Source: JBDXHU01 sp039989475 (GTDB taxonomy: Bacteria > Pseudomonadota > Gammaproteobacteria > Pseudomonadales > Halieaceae). Taken from it: a stretch of DNA of 64,000 nucleotides. Below the pieces are notes generated by a model. The model worked only from the letters and a program-made list of their open reading frames with translations. It made no database searches and had not been told where the DNA came from. The translations under genes and the position numbers were made by a program. Below, piece by piece: positions 9,890 through 19,125 of this stretch. Position 1 is the first letter of the stretch; each line of letters begins with the position of its first letter. The DNA lies in the NCBI GenBank assembly GCA_039989475.1, contig JBDXHU010000006.1, positions 186,001-250,000 of the forward strand, in the 5' to 3' direction.

Positions 9890-10704
9890 CGAGTCTGGTA
9901 AGCCTCGGCATAGGCAATGCTGTCGGCATTGTCGATCAAGCTGCCGTTAGGAAGCTCGTCTGTGCGGGCGCTGATTTCCAGCATGGCCTCGCCCAGCTGT
10001 CGGGAGGTGATGACCAACTTGCCTGGCTTTAGCAATAGCTCGCCGACGTAACTCATGAAATTGGCGCGCTCCTTTGTTGGCCGGACGTAGGCAGAGCGGT
10101 AGCCGAAGGTGCGCAGTCCGCTACCCTCAGCGAGTTCTGCCACCACGCGCTCGGCCCGACCCTTGTCCTGAGCCCAGCGGGCATCTTCTTCTTCGCCCGT
10201 GCCCATGCCGGTAATATAGTGGAAGGACATCGGTGCGGCGGTGCGGGCTTCAAGCCAGGCTGTGACAAAGGCCACCGGGAAGTCCACATGAATACGGGTA
10301 TAGGTATCAGGATCCATGCCGATGGAGGTAGTGCCCAGCCCCCACAGCACCGTGTTTACCTCGGGCAGTACATCCGTCAATGTGCCATAGTCGGTAAAGT
10401 CCTCAAGCAGGCGCATATCCACCCTGCCCGAGGCCACTCCCTGGTCTATGCGGGGCGAAGAGCGTCGGGTGATCACGTAGACCTTCTCAACCTCAGGGTC
10501 TTCAATGGCGGCCTTGAGCAGGCCGTCGCCCACCGAACCGGTCGCGCCGAACACCATCACTACCCGGTTGGCAGACGCATCCCGCGCAGCGTTTTCAGCC
10601 GGGGTGATGCTACCGAGGGTAAGAAAACCCCAGATATCGAGCACAGCGATCAGGCCCAGCAGGCCCAGCGCCGTGAACAAAACCAATCGCTTTACAATCT
10701 TCAT
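9886..10704 (-). CDS. Membrane-anchored NAD(P)-binding atypical SDR / epimerase-like protein
   Basis: 272 residues. An N-terminal hydrophobic anchor (about residues 6-27, VLFTALGLLGLIAVLDIWGF) precedes a Rossmann domain starting VVMVFGATGSVGDGLLKAA, the GxxGxxG signature of atypical SDRs. FHYITGMGTG and FGYRSAYVRPTKER occupy the positions of the strand-5 and the active-site/substrate segments, but a clean YxxxK is not obvious, so activity as a dehydrogenase is uncertain. It converges with the kynureninase-like gene; the stop codons overlap by 4 bases (9886-9889). The substrate is unknown. Confidence 0.75.
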   Translation of the reverse strand: MKIVKRLVLFTALGLLGLIAVLDIWGFLTLGSITPAENAARDASANRVVMVFGATGSVGDGLLKAAIEDPEVEKVYVITRRSSPRIDQGVASGRVDMRLLEDFTDYGTLTDVLPEVNTVLWGLGTTSIGMDPDTYTRIHVDFPVAFVTAWLEARTAAPMSFHYITGMGTGEEEDARWAQDKGRAERVVAELAEGSGLRTFGYRSAYVRPTKERANFMSYVGELLLKPGKLVITSRQLGEAMLEISARTDELPNGSLIDNADSIAYAEAYQTR

Positions 10705-10764
10705 GAATTCCGGATGCTCCTGATTATTTGGCGATCGCCATGATTCAGCCTGTTAACAAGTCTT

Positions 10765-13518
10765 TCATGTCCCGGGTCGGCTCAGCAAGCGCCGTATGAG
10801 CTTGTCGGTCTCGATAGCAATGAAGCTGGGTAGAAAGCAGAGCAGAATGAGGGGCCACCACTCAGCCGGGAACGGTGCAGTACGGAATAAGGCCGCCGCC
10901 TCCGGTATCACCGTTGGAATGAAACGAATGGCGATGCTGATGCCTATTCCCGCCAGCAGCCAGTGGTTGCTGAACGGGTTAAAGCTGAAGAAGGAGCTGC
11001 GCACCGAGCGGGCGGAGACCAGGTAGCCAAAGTGGGCCAGTAGAATTCCCCAGAAGGCAGCGGTCTGCGCCTGGGTTAGCAGTAGCGGATCAACTATCTG
11101 GCCATCCACCACCGCAGCTGAACCAAAGTGGTAGTAGATAAAAAAGCCCGGTGTGGCGATCGCCAGGCCCATCACGGCCACTCGCTGTAGAAACAGGGGA
11201 TTGATAATGTGGCTGCGCGCCGGTCGCGGTGGAACCTTGAGCAGGCCCTGCTCCTTGGCTTCCATCATCAGCGGCATGGTCAACAATACGGAATCGAGCA
11301 GGTTGATCCAGAGGATTTGCACTGGCTCCAGCACAAAGCGCGCGGAGAATACCGGCACCTGGGCCGCCAGCAGTACCGCCCCCATGATGAGTAAAGCCTG
11401 GGCGGCGTTGGTGGGCAGTGTATAGAGGATAGCCTTCTGCAGGTTGTTCCAGGCGTGACGACCTTCCTCCACAGCCGCCACGATCGTGGCGAAGTTGTCA
11501 TCAGCCAACACCATGTCGCTGGCTTCCTTGGCGACCTCGGTGCCGGCGATGCCCATGGCGATACCTATATCAGCCGCCTTCAGCGCCGGCGCATCGTTGA
11601 CCCCATCTCCGGTCATGGCCACCACCAGGTCATGGGATTGCAGGGCCTCGGCGATGGCCTTCTTGTGTTCAGGCGCGACCCGGGCGAACACCGAGACATC
11701 TTTCACCACCGCCTGCAGTTCATCGACAGGCAAGGTCGACAACTCTGCACCCACCATGACAACACTGCCCTCGATACCGAGTTGCTGCGCCACCGCCTGG
11801 GCTGTGGCTGGGTGGTCGCCGGTAATCATCACCGTGCGAATGCCGGCCTCGCGACAGACCTTAACGGCAGCAACCGCCGCCTTGCGAGGCGGGTCGATCA
11901 TACCCTGCAGGCCAAGGAAGCAGAGCTGTTGCAGGTTTTCCTGGCGCAGGTCTCCCTGTTCTGGGGTGGCCGGCAGGTAGGCAAAGCCCAGCGTGCGCAG
12001 AGCCTGGCCGGCGAAGCGGTGCGCCGTGTCCAGCAAGACCTCTGCCTGTAGTGGTTCCTGCTCGCCGCTGGCGTTGAGTTGGCTGGCGCACATTGCGACC
12101 ACGACCTCCGGCGCGCCCTTGATCAGCACATAGCGGCGGCCATCGACTTCGGTCAGTGTCGCCATAAATTTGGCGGATGAATCAAACGGGATATCTCGCA
12201 GGCGGCGCGCTCCGTCCATCACCAGCCCCCCTTTGGCACCGGCAACCTTGAGGGCGATTTCGGTGGGGTCACCGGTACTACTGCCGTCCGCGCTGAGGTG
12301 GGCATTGTTGCAGTAAAAGCCTGCCGCCAGCAGGCGCCATAGAGCAGGGTCGGCGTGGGCATCAGCGCGCCCGTCAGCACTGAGAAATGCACCCTTGATA
12401 TCGTAGCCGGTGCCGCTGACCTCAAACTCGCGACCGCCACTGTAGACCCGGGTTACTGTCATACGGTTTTCGGTCAGCGTGCCGGTCTTGTCTGAGCAAA
12501 TCACCGAGGTGGCGCCCAGCGTTTCAGCTGCAGGCAGGCGCCTGACCAGTGCATTGCGACTCGCCATTACCACGCCTGACAGAGCCAGTATTGAGGTTAC
12601 CAGCGCAGGCAGCATCTCCGGGATGGCGGCAACCACCAGCGATACCGCACCGAGGAAGCTGTAGCTGGCGGCATAACCCAGGTACATGCCATACACAAAA
12701 TTGAAGGCGCCGACCGCGAGGATCGCGATGATCAGCGTGCGCACAAACTCCTTCATCTTGCGCTGTAGCGGCGTCAGGTGGGCGTGGGTCTCTTGCACCA
12801 TATCTGCGATGTGGCCGAACACGGTTTGGCGGCCGGTGCCAGTGACCACTGCCAGGGCAGAACCCTGGGTCACATAGGTGCCGGAGAAGCCCATGTTGGC
12901 CTGGTCGCCGGGTACCAGGTTGTTACCGCTCAAGGCCTCGGTGCGCTTGCGGGTGGGAATCGACTCGCCGGTCAGGGAGGATTCATCCACGTGCAGGTTA
13001 CTGGCTTCGAAAAAGCGAACATCGGCGGGAACCTTGTCACCGCCTTCCAGAATTACCACATCACCTGGCACCAGTTCCCGCGCGGGCATACGCCGCTGAT
13101 CGCCCCCCCGCAGCACCAGGCACTCCAGTACCATCATGTTACGCAGTGCCTCAAGCGCACCTTCCGCCTTGCCCTCCTGCACGAAACCCAGCACGGAGTT
13201 CAGCAGCACCACGCCGAGGATCACGATAGTGTCTGGCAGCATTTGGCTGCCAAGCAGGGTAAGCGTGCCGGTGACAAATGCGGTTACCAGCAAGATAATG
13301 ACCATGGGATCATTGAACTGACGCAGGAAGCGTACCCAGGCGGGTGTTTTGCTGAAGGCTATTTCATTGAAGCCGGCCGCCTGCAGCCGTGTTGCTGCCT
13401 CGGCTTCAGACAAGCCTCTGCTGTCGGTATGCAACTGCGCCATGAGCGCATCTGCCGGCATGGCATGCCAGGTAGTTACTGCTGTCGTGTTTGTGTCTTC
13501 GGAGACTGTATCATCCAT
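10765..13518 (-). CDS. Cation-transporting P-type ATPase (P2-like)
   Basis: 917 residues from the ATG at 13518, which has AGGA 8 bases upstream; an ATG at 13527 is the alternative. Domains in order: cation ATPase N-terminal domain (about residues 15-75), M1-M2, actuator domain with TGES (184-187), M3-M4 with IPEMLP (299-304), phosphorylation motif DKTGTLT (343-349), nucleotide domain, TGDGVNDAPALKAADIG hinge, and a C-terminal six-helix region. IPEMLP resembles MgtA-type pumps rather than the IPEGLP of calcium pumps, and the M6 segment NLLDSVLLTMPL is not the usual sodium/calcium ligand pattern. The ion cannot be assigned from sequence alone; Mg, Ca or Na/K-type transport are possible. Confidence 0.88.
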   Translation of the reverse strand: MDDTVSEDTNTTAVTTWHAMPADALMAQLHTDSRGLSEAEAATRLQAAGFNEIAFSKTPAWVRFLRQFNDPMVIILLVTAFVTGTLTLLGSQMLPDTIVILGVVLLNSVLGFVQEGKAEGALEALRNMMVLECLVLRGGDQRRMPARELVPGDVVILEGGDKVPADVRFFEASNLHVDESSLTGESIPTRKRTEALSGNNLVPGDQANMGFSGTYVTQGSALAVVTGTGRQTVFGHIADMVQETHAHLTPLQRKMKEFVRTLIIAILAVGAFNFVYGMYLGYAASYSFLGAVSLVVAAIPEMLPALVTSILALSGVVMASRNALVRRLPAAETLGATSVICSDKTGTLTENRMTVTRVYSGGREFEVSGTGYDIKGAFLSADGRADAHADPALWRLLAAGFYCNNAHLSADGSSTGDPTEIALKVAGAKGGLVMDGARRLRDIPFDSSAKFMATLTEVDGRRYVLIKGAPEVVVAMCASQLNASGEQEPLQAEVLLDTAHRFAGQALRTLGFAYLPATPEQGDLRQENLQQLCFLGLQGMIDPPRKAAVAAVKVCREAGIRTVMITGDHPATAQAVAQQLGIEGSVVMVGAELSTLPVDELQAVVKDVSVFARVAPEHKKAIAEALQSHDLVVAMTGDGVNDAPALKAADIGIAMGIAGTEVAKEASDMVLADDNFATIVAAVEEGRHAWNNLQKAILYTLPTNAAQALLIMGAVLLAAQVPVFSARFVLEPVQILWINLLDSVLLTMPLMMEAKEQGLLKVPPRPARSHIINPLFLQRVAVMGLAIATPGFFIYYHFGSAAVVDGQIVDPLLLTQAQTAAFWGILLAHFGYLVSARSVRSSFFSFNPFSNHWLLAGIGISIAIRFIPTVIPEAAALFRTAPFPAEWWPLILLCFLPSFIAIETDKLIRRLLSRPGT

Positions 13519-13545
13519 TGGTCTCATCCTGTGGGCTCGGGCCGT

Positions 13546-15558
13546 TCACATTTTCTCGAGAGCGAAGGAGCCGTCCCAAGCCTGGTCTGGTGCCTGCTGC
13601 TGGAAGGCTTCGATCCTCCGCGTATACAAGGCAGCGATTTGCTGGCATTCCTCATTGTCGATCAGTGTGCGCCATTTCGCCAGTGAGGCCTGCCAGTCGC
13701 GCTGGCGAAAGTCGGCGACGGCGGCAGCGACTGATGGCCCCAGCCCGGGATCACCAAAACAGGTAAATATCTCTATCGGCACGCTCTTGCCTTTGACGCG
13801 CACGATGTCCAGCGGCCACAGGTCCAACTGTCCACCGAGCTGCCTGAATACGTCCTGGCTGACCAGGATGCCGGTGCCGTATAACTTGTTGACGCCTTCC
13901 AGTCGCGAGGCGAGATTGACGCTGTCGCCTACCGCGGTGTAGTCGAACCGGTCTGCGGCGCCCATATTACCGACAATCGCCGGACCGCTGTGAATGCCTA
14001 TGCGCATCGCGATTTCCGGCAGTCCCCTGGCGCGAAAGTCCTGGCGCAACTGGTGCATGGCCCGCTGCATGGCCATGGCGGCCTGGCAGGCGTGTAGCGC
14101 CTGGTCATCGTCCTCCAGTGGTGCACCCCAGAAAGCCATGACAGCATCACCGATAAACTTGTCGATGGTGCCGCCGTGGTTAATGACTATCGACGCCATG
14201 GCGCTGAAGTGTTCATTCAGCACCTGGGCAACCTGTTCGGCCTGTAACTGTTCCGCCTGGGAGGTGAATCCCGCCAGGTCAGTGAACAGCAAGGTCACCT
14301 GGCGCTTTTCACCACCCAGTTCCAGCAAATCCGGCTGCGACAGTATTTGTGCGACAACGGCAGGTGGTACGTAGTGTTCAAATGCCCTGCGAATCGCCTG
14401 GCGGCGCCGCCTTTCGCGAACAAAGGCGGTAGCTCCGCGCAGCAGGTAGTACATAAGCAGGGCCAGCGTGGTCGCACCGGTGGGTAGCCAGAAATCACGC
14501 CAGGCGAAAACTGCGACTGATATGAGTGCGAGGCCGACGCACAGGAGCAGCACCAGTGCGGCGCTGGCCAGCGGCTGCCAGGTCCACATCAGCGCCGTGG
14601 CCAGCAACAGTGCCGCGCCCATTAGTGCCACCGGCATCCAGCCTGGCGCGGGCGTGATAGCGCGGTTTAACAAGCCATTGGCGACCTCCGTCGCCACCAG
14701 TTCAACCCCCGGCGATAACCAGCCGGTGGTGGCGAAGAAGGGTGTCGCGAACAGATCAGAGCGGGCACCGCCGGGGTCCGGCGTCGCCTTGAGGTTGAGG
14801 CCTATCAGCACGATTTTGTTGCGGAAGAAGTCTGCTGGCAGCATCTCTTGCGGATCCAGGGCCTGGTAGTAGGAGGCATAGGCGAGATCCTGACCCGGTT
14901 GCAGGTAGCGGATCAGCTTGCCCGCAGGCAGTTCCGGATTTCCCAATGCCCCGTCCTGTTGACTGCGGTTCCAGGTCCTGACAATGGTTCGCCAGAATGC
15001 GTCCTGCGCCGCTGGCAAACGCCGCACCACCAGGTCCTCGTCCACGGCCGTGCTGGCAACGCCTGTTGCCGCCCCCGCCTCCAGTAACAGGCCAAGTGGG
15101 TCAATGCGGATAAGCTGTTCGAACAGTTCGTGCTCCTGGTAGGCAAGGTCACCGGCGAGTACCACGTTACTCGCCTGCGCAATGGCGCTGGCAAAGGCCT
15201 GGTCGTCGGCGGCAGCGGAAGGATCGGCAAAGACAATGTCAAAAGCGATAACCGCAGCGCCAGCGCCGTGCAATTGCTGCACCAGTTCTGCATGGACCGA
15301 GCGGGGCCATGGCCAGGGCATTGCCAGCTCAGCAAAGGAGGGTTGGTCTATGCCCACCATCACCAGGGGCAGTTCGATGTTATCAGGGGCCGTACTTACG
15401 GTCAGGGCGTCGAAGCCCTTGTTTTCAATGCCCTGCCAGGGTGGAGACAGGGACAGCGGCCACAACAGGACGAACAGCGCAATGGCGATCCAGAGTGGCT
15501 CGGCACTGGCGATTCGATTGTATAAACCGGCTTCCTGGCGGTCGTTGCGAATTTGCAA
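13546..15558 (-). CDS. CHASE2 domain adenylate/guanylate cyclase
   Basis: 670 residues from a TTG at 15558 with GAGGG just upstream. After a first membrane segment (about 24-40) comes a periplasmic CHASE2 sensor (VMVGIDQPSFAELAMPWPWPR, then AVIAFDIVFADPS), three closely spaced membrane helices (about 310-400), and a class III nucleotide cyclase domain. The cyclase has the metal-binding FTDLAGFT and the second aspartate in FIGDAVMAFWG, plus DYTAVGDSVNLASRLE, where the substrate-contact and transition-state residues lie. It should make cAMP (or cGMP) in response to a periplasmic signal. It follows the FecR-TPR-barrel gene with a 6-base gap, an arrangement recurrent for CHASE2 cyclases. Confidence 0.9.
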   Translation of the reverse strand: MQIRNDRQEAGLYNRIASAEPLWIAIALFVLLWPLSLSPPWQGIENKGFDALTVSTAPDNIELPLVMVGIDQPSFAELAMPWPWPRSVHAELVQQLHGAGAAVIAFDIVFADPSAAADDQAFASAIAQASNVVLAGDLAYQEHELFEQLIRIDPLGLLLEAGAATGVASTAVDEDLVVRRLPAAQDAFWRTIVRTWNRSQQDGALGNPELPAGKLIRYLQPGQDLAYASYYQALDPQEMLPADFFRNKIVLIGLNLKATPDPGGARSDLFATPFFATTGWLSPGVELVATEVANGLLNRAITPAPGWMPVALMGAALLLATALMWTWQPLASAALVLLLCVGLALISVAVFAWRDFWLPTGATTLALLMYYLLRGATAFVRERRRRQAIRRAFEHYVPPAVVAQILSQPDLLELGGEKRQVTLLFTDLAGFTSQAEQLQAEQVAQVLNEHFSAMASIVINHGGTIDKFIGDAVMAFWGAPLEDDDQALHACQAAMAMQRAMHQLRQDFRARGLPEIAMRIGIHSGPAIVGNMGAADRFDYTAVGDSVNLASRLEGVNKLYGTGILVSQDVFRQLGGQLDLWPLDIVRVKGKSVPIEIFTCFGDPGLGPSVAAAVADFRQRDWQASLAKWRTLIDNEECQQIAALYTRRIEAFQQQAPDQAWDGSFALEKM

Positions 15559-15564
15559 GGCCCT

Positions 15565-18500
15565 CTATAGTCTGAGGTTCAGCTCACCTGTATATAGGGT
15601 TTCCAGATTGTCGTCAAAAGCGTCGTCCACCGAGAAACGTAGCAACCACTGTTTACTGGCTGACTCCCAGTAGAGATCAAAAGCGCCGCTCCACCCCGAC
15701 TCCAGGGAGCGCTGGTTCGCCGCGTCAAGGTAGCGATGCGAGCGGTGTACCATGCGACCCGTCAGATACCAGCCATCCTGGCGTATCCAGGTGGCGCCCA
15801 GCGCAACCGTGTCATCCGGCAGCAGTGGCAGCTCATTATTATCGAATTCGGTGCCTGTGTTTTCCGAATCGCGATAAATATAGCGAGCATAGGCGCTCCA
15901 GTCCCGACTCAGTATATGGTTGATGCTGAACCCGGCCTCGGTGACCTCACCCTGGTCAAATTCGGGAACGCTGGCGAACTCCAGCATGTCGTCACGGGCC
16001 AGTGAGCCGCGGTCGCGCTGCTGCAGGTTTTGCAGGCTCTCTACTTCCCGCTTGCTGACGAAATCCAGTGGCCTGAAGTCGAAGCGGTTGCTGTCTATCT
16101 CCTTGTAGTCGAAGAATGCAGTACTGAAGGTCCTGCCGGAGTAGGCCCACTCCAGTTGGGCGCGAATGCGTTGCAATTCGCCGCCCGGGGCCACCAGGCG
16201 ATCGTCTACCGGGATGCCAGCCGTGGCAACATCACCCAGGGTGCTAAAGGAGAGCGGCCGCAGCCAGTCCTGGTATGCAACTCGCAGCAGGCGTTCCGGG
16301 GCGAAGCGATACACGGCGCCCAGTCTGAAATAGCCGCCACTGCGGGAGCGGTCGGCGGACTCTGGCGAGAATGTGACATCATCAAAAAACGGAAACACAA
16401 TGGAGTCTTTCTGGGTGTTATCGCGGTCCTGGTCCTGGTAGCTGAGTTCGGCCTGCAACAGCAGCTGCTCGCCAAGTTGCAGCCGGTCGGCCACGTACAG
16501 TTCCAGGGACTTCTCGTCGAAGCGTTCGTCAAACTGCGCGCTGCCGCCGATCAGGCTGAGCTCCGGAATGCCTAGCGAGCCCAGGGATTTCGTATCGCGA
16601 TCCACGTATTCGGCGCCGAGACTGATGTCGTGTCCCGTGCCCAGTTCGAATGTGAAGCGCGTGGAAAAGTCCGGTTGCTCTATTGATTCCTGTATATCGA
16701 TGCGCTGCGACGGCTCGCCGGTAAGCGCCAGTGCACCGTTAATATTGTCGTTTGAATCAAAGTAGCCGGCCTTCAGCCACAGCTGCGCCCTGGGCGTAAA
16801 CCTGATATGGGATCCCAGGTCGATACGGTCCGTCGACAGGTCCTGGTCAGTGTCCAGGGCCAGGCCCTGGCTCTCGACATCCACCTCATCATCAAGCTTG
16901 TTGGAGTCCAGGAACAGGAACAGGCTGATGTCGTGCCTGGCCTGTACACCGAAGCCCAGGGTGTAGTGTTCAGAGTCCCGCGGACCCGTATCAAAGTCCA
17001 GGTTAAAGCGGGAATAGCCGAGGAAATAAGCCGTCGGTACCACCGCGTAGTTCATGCCGCTGGCTTGCAGGAACGGTGTAGTGCCGTCAACGTCGTCGCT
17101 CTCGGAATAGCGCAGGGAGCCGCTGAGGTAATTGCCCGGGCGCTTCATCAGCGAGTTGAAGCGGTTGCTGGCGCCGATGGCGAGAGGGTCCGAGAGGAAG
17201 CCCTGGAAAAGCTCCGAGTTCTTGTTGAAGCGGCCATTGTAGCGATCCGCCAGGAACAGGTGGCTGCCACCCCAGAACGGGTAATAGGATTCCTGGGCAT
17301 AGCTCTGGGCCCACTCCTCCAGGCCCCAGAAGGCGAAGGCTCGACCCAGGTTGGCCGAGCCCTTGCGGTCGTTGGCAATCTGGTTGAGGGACTTCAGGTA
17401 GGGCATGCGCTGCAGGGCCTGCCTGGAAGCTGCGACAGCCTTGTCGGGCTGCAGCAGATCCGTAAATACGATGCTGTCCATCAGCCAGGGCGCCGGGTCC
17501 AGGGGGTCGACTTGCTTCGCCTGCGCCAGTTCCGCCAGTGCCTGGCTGCGCCTGCCGCTCTGGTAATGGGCCACCGCCGCGTAGATATGGGCGCGGGCAT
17601 AGCGCGGCTCCATGATCTGGGCGCGCAGTAAACTGTCCAGCGCCTCATCGGGCTCGCCTCGCTTCAATTGTGTCACGGCTTGTCCGGTCAACGCCACGTA
17701 ATCATCAGGCGTGTCATCCAGGGCAGTACGAAACTCCGCTTCTGCTTCATCGAGCAACCAGGCAAAGGCGTCCAGCGTCGCCAGGGCGCCGCGGTATCCC
17801 GGTCCCTGTGGATTGAGGGACAGGGCTTGTGCCAGGTTCTTGCGTCCCCAGCGCACTTCCTCACGTTCGGAATTGACTTGCCCGAGGCCAAACCAGCCGC
17901 GATCATCCTGCGGCTGCAAATGGATGGCCTTGTTATAGGCCTGCCTGGCCCGGGCGGCGTTACCCTGTATTCTCGCCACCGCGCCGGTGACCAGCCAGGC
18001 GGGCAGGGAATTGTCATCCAGTTGCAGGGCCTGTTGAGCCAGCTCCGCACTTTGCGAGGTATCACCGGAGACCAGTGCAAGCCGGGCTTGCTGGCTGAGG
18101 ACCTGGGCGTTGTCAGGAAAGTCCCTGAGGGCGGAGTCGAGTTCATGCCCGGCGGCCGCCAGGTCGCCGGTGAAGATATAAATATCTGAGGCGATCAGCC
18201 GGGCTGCCACTTGTATGCTGGGATCGCTGGTCAGGCGGGCGAGACGGTCAAGCGCCGGCCCCAACTGCTCACGCTGGATATCTACACTGGCCCGGCCCAG
18301 GGCCAGAAGCTCATCCAAAGCGGGGTCGCCACCTGTCCGGGTAAGATCGAACTGTCTTGCGGCGGCGGCTGTCTGTGATTTGGCCAGGGCCGCAAAAGCA
18401 GCCGTCAGTTCGGGGTTGACGCTGACACCCGCCAGATCAATATGACGCAGAGGCTCGATGGCGTAGGCGGTGACCCACTGCACCCGGTCGGCGGGGCGCA

Positions 18501-19086
18501 CCAGGACTATTTTTACCGGCGCGCTACCGGGTACGGCTCGCGCCTGCTCGCCTGCCGCGACCAGTACCTGGCCGTGCGCATTGAAGAAATTAACGCTGCC
18601 ATTGAGTACCGTGACGGTAGCGCTGCCGTCGCTGGCTACCTGCATGTCCCAGTCAGTACCCCGTATCGCCGCCGTGGCCGCCGGCGTTTCCATTTCCAGG
18701 CCCCGGGGGACCAGATTGGTGCGCGTCCAGACCCGACCTCGTTCCAGGCGCAGGCGTGTCTGGCCGGTATTGCTGGTCGGGTCGCTGAGCTCACGAATGT
18801 GCAGTACGGTTTTTTCGTTGATGCGCAGCTGGGTTCTGTCGCTGAACAAGAGCCCGAGCCGGCTGTAGGCGCCGGTGCGAACAAAATTGCCACCGAATAG
18901 TTCCTGCTCTACCCGGGCCTGGTTCCAGCCAGACGTGGCGTCGAGACGGTACTCTCCAACGCCGTAGATGCTGCTGATTTCTGCGTCCGCCGCGGACAAC
19001 AGTGAAGGTGTTAACAGGAAAAGCAGCAGCGCAGCGTTACCGCCAGCCTGTAAGGTCAGCCAGGCCTGTTTTAGACAGCGGGTCAT
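15565..19086 (-). CDS. FecR-domain / TPR / outer-membrane beta-barrel protein
   Basis: 1173 residues. A signal peptide (about 1-32, ending LLSAADA) is followed by a FecR-like domain (about 35-200: LGLLFSDRTQLRINEKTVLHI, ATAAIRGTDWDM, VTVLNGSVNFFNAHG), then a long TPR array (about 270-580, with alternating Ala/Leu helices such as ARARQAYNKAIHLQPQDDRGW), and finally about 550 residues of aromatic-rich alternating strands ending in LNLRL, typical of an outer-membrane barrel. The FecR-like domain suggests ligand or peptidoglycan sensing in the periplasm. Its coupling to the CHASE2 cyclase suggests an envelope-to-cAMP signalling or export pair. The start has AGGGAG 8 bases upstream. Confidence 0.85.
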   Translation of the reverse strand: MTRCLKQAWLTLQAGGNAALLLFLLTPSLLSAADAEISSIYGVGEYRLDATSGWNQARVEQELFGGNFVRTGAYSRLGLLFSDRTQLRINEKTVLHIRELSDPTSNTGQTRLRLERGRVWTRTNLVPRGLEMETPAATAAIRGTDWDMQVASDGSATVTVLNGSVNFFNAHGQVLVAAGEQARAVPGSAPVKIVLVRPADRVQWVTAYAIEPLRHIDLAGVSVNPELTAAFAALAKSQTAAAARQFDLTRTGGDPALDELLALGRASVDIQREQLGPALDRLARLTSDPSIQVAARLIASDIYIFTGDLAAAGHELDSALRDFPDNAQVLSQQARLALVSGDTSQSAELAQQALQLDDNSLPAWLVTGAVARIQGNAARARQAYNKAIHLQPQDDRGWFGLGQVNSEREEVRWGRKNLAQALSLNPQGPGYRGALATLDAFAWLLDEAEAEFRTALDDTPDDYVALTGQAVTQLKRGEPDEALDSLLRAQIMEPRYARAHIYAAVAHYQSGRRSQALAELAQAKQVDPLDPAPWLMDSIVFTDLLQPDKAVAASRQALQRMPYLKSLNQIANDRKGSANLGRAFAFWGLEEWAQSYAQESYYPFWGGSHLFLADRYNGRFNKNSELFQGFLSDPLAIGASNRFNSLMKRPGNYLSGSLRYSESDDVDGTTPFLQASGMNYAVVPTAYFLGYSRFNLDFDTGPRDSEHYTLGFGVQARHDISLFLFLDSNKLDDEVDVESQGLALDTDQDLSTDRIDLGSHIRFTPRAQLWLKAGYFDSNDNINGALALTGEPSQRIDIQESIEQPDFSTRFTFELGTGHDISLGAEYVDRDTKSLGSLGIPELSLIGGSAQFDERFDEKSLELYVADRLQLGEQLLLQAELSYQDQDRDNTQKDSIVFPFFDDVTFSPESADRSRSGGYFRLGAVYRFAPERLLRVAYQDWLRPLSFSTLGDVATAGIPVDDRLVAPGGELQRIRAQLEWAYSGRTFSTAFFDYKEIDSNRFDFRPLDFVSKREVESLQNLQQRDRGSLARDDMLEFASVPEFDQGEVTEAGFSINHILSRDWSAYARYIYRDSENTGTEFDNNELPLLPDDTVALGATWIRQDGWYLTGRMVHRSHRYLDAANQRSLESGWSGAFDLYWESASKQWLLRFSVDDAFDDNLETLYTGELNLRL

Positions 19087-19125
19087 TTGCGAGCTCCCTG
19101 GCCGTTGATAGCAGCAGTCCTTAGG

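Noticed and set aside
10729..10740. Palindrome TGGCGATCGCCA as an operator
   Set aside because: It is a 12-bp perfect palindrome between two minus-strand genes, but no family-specific operator is implied.
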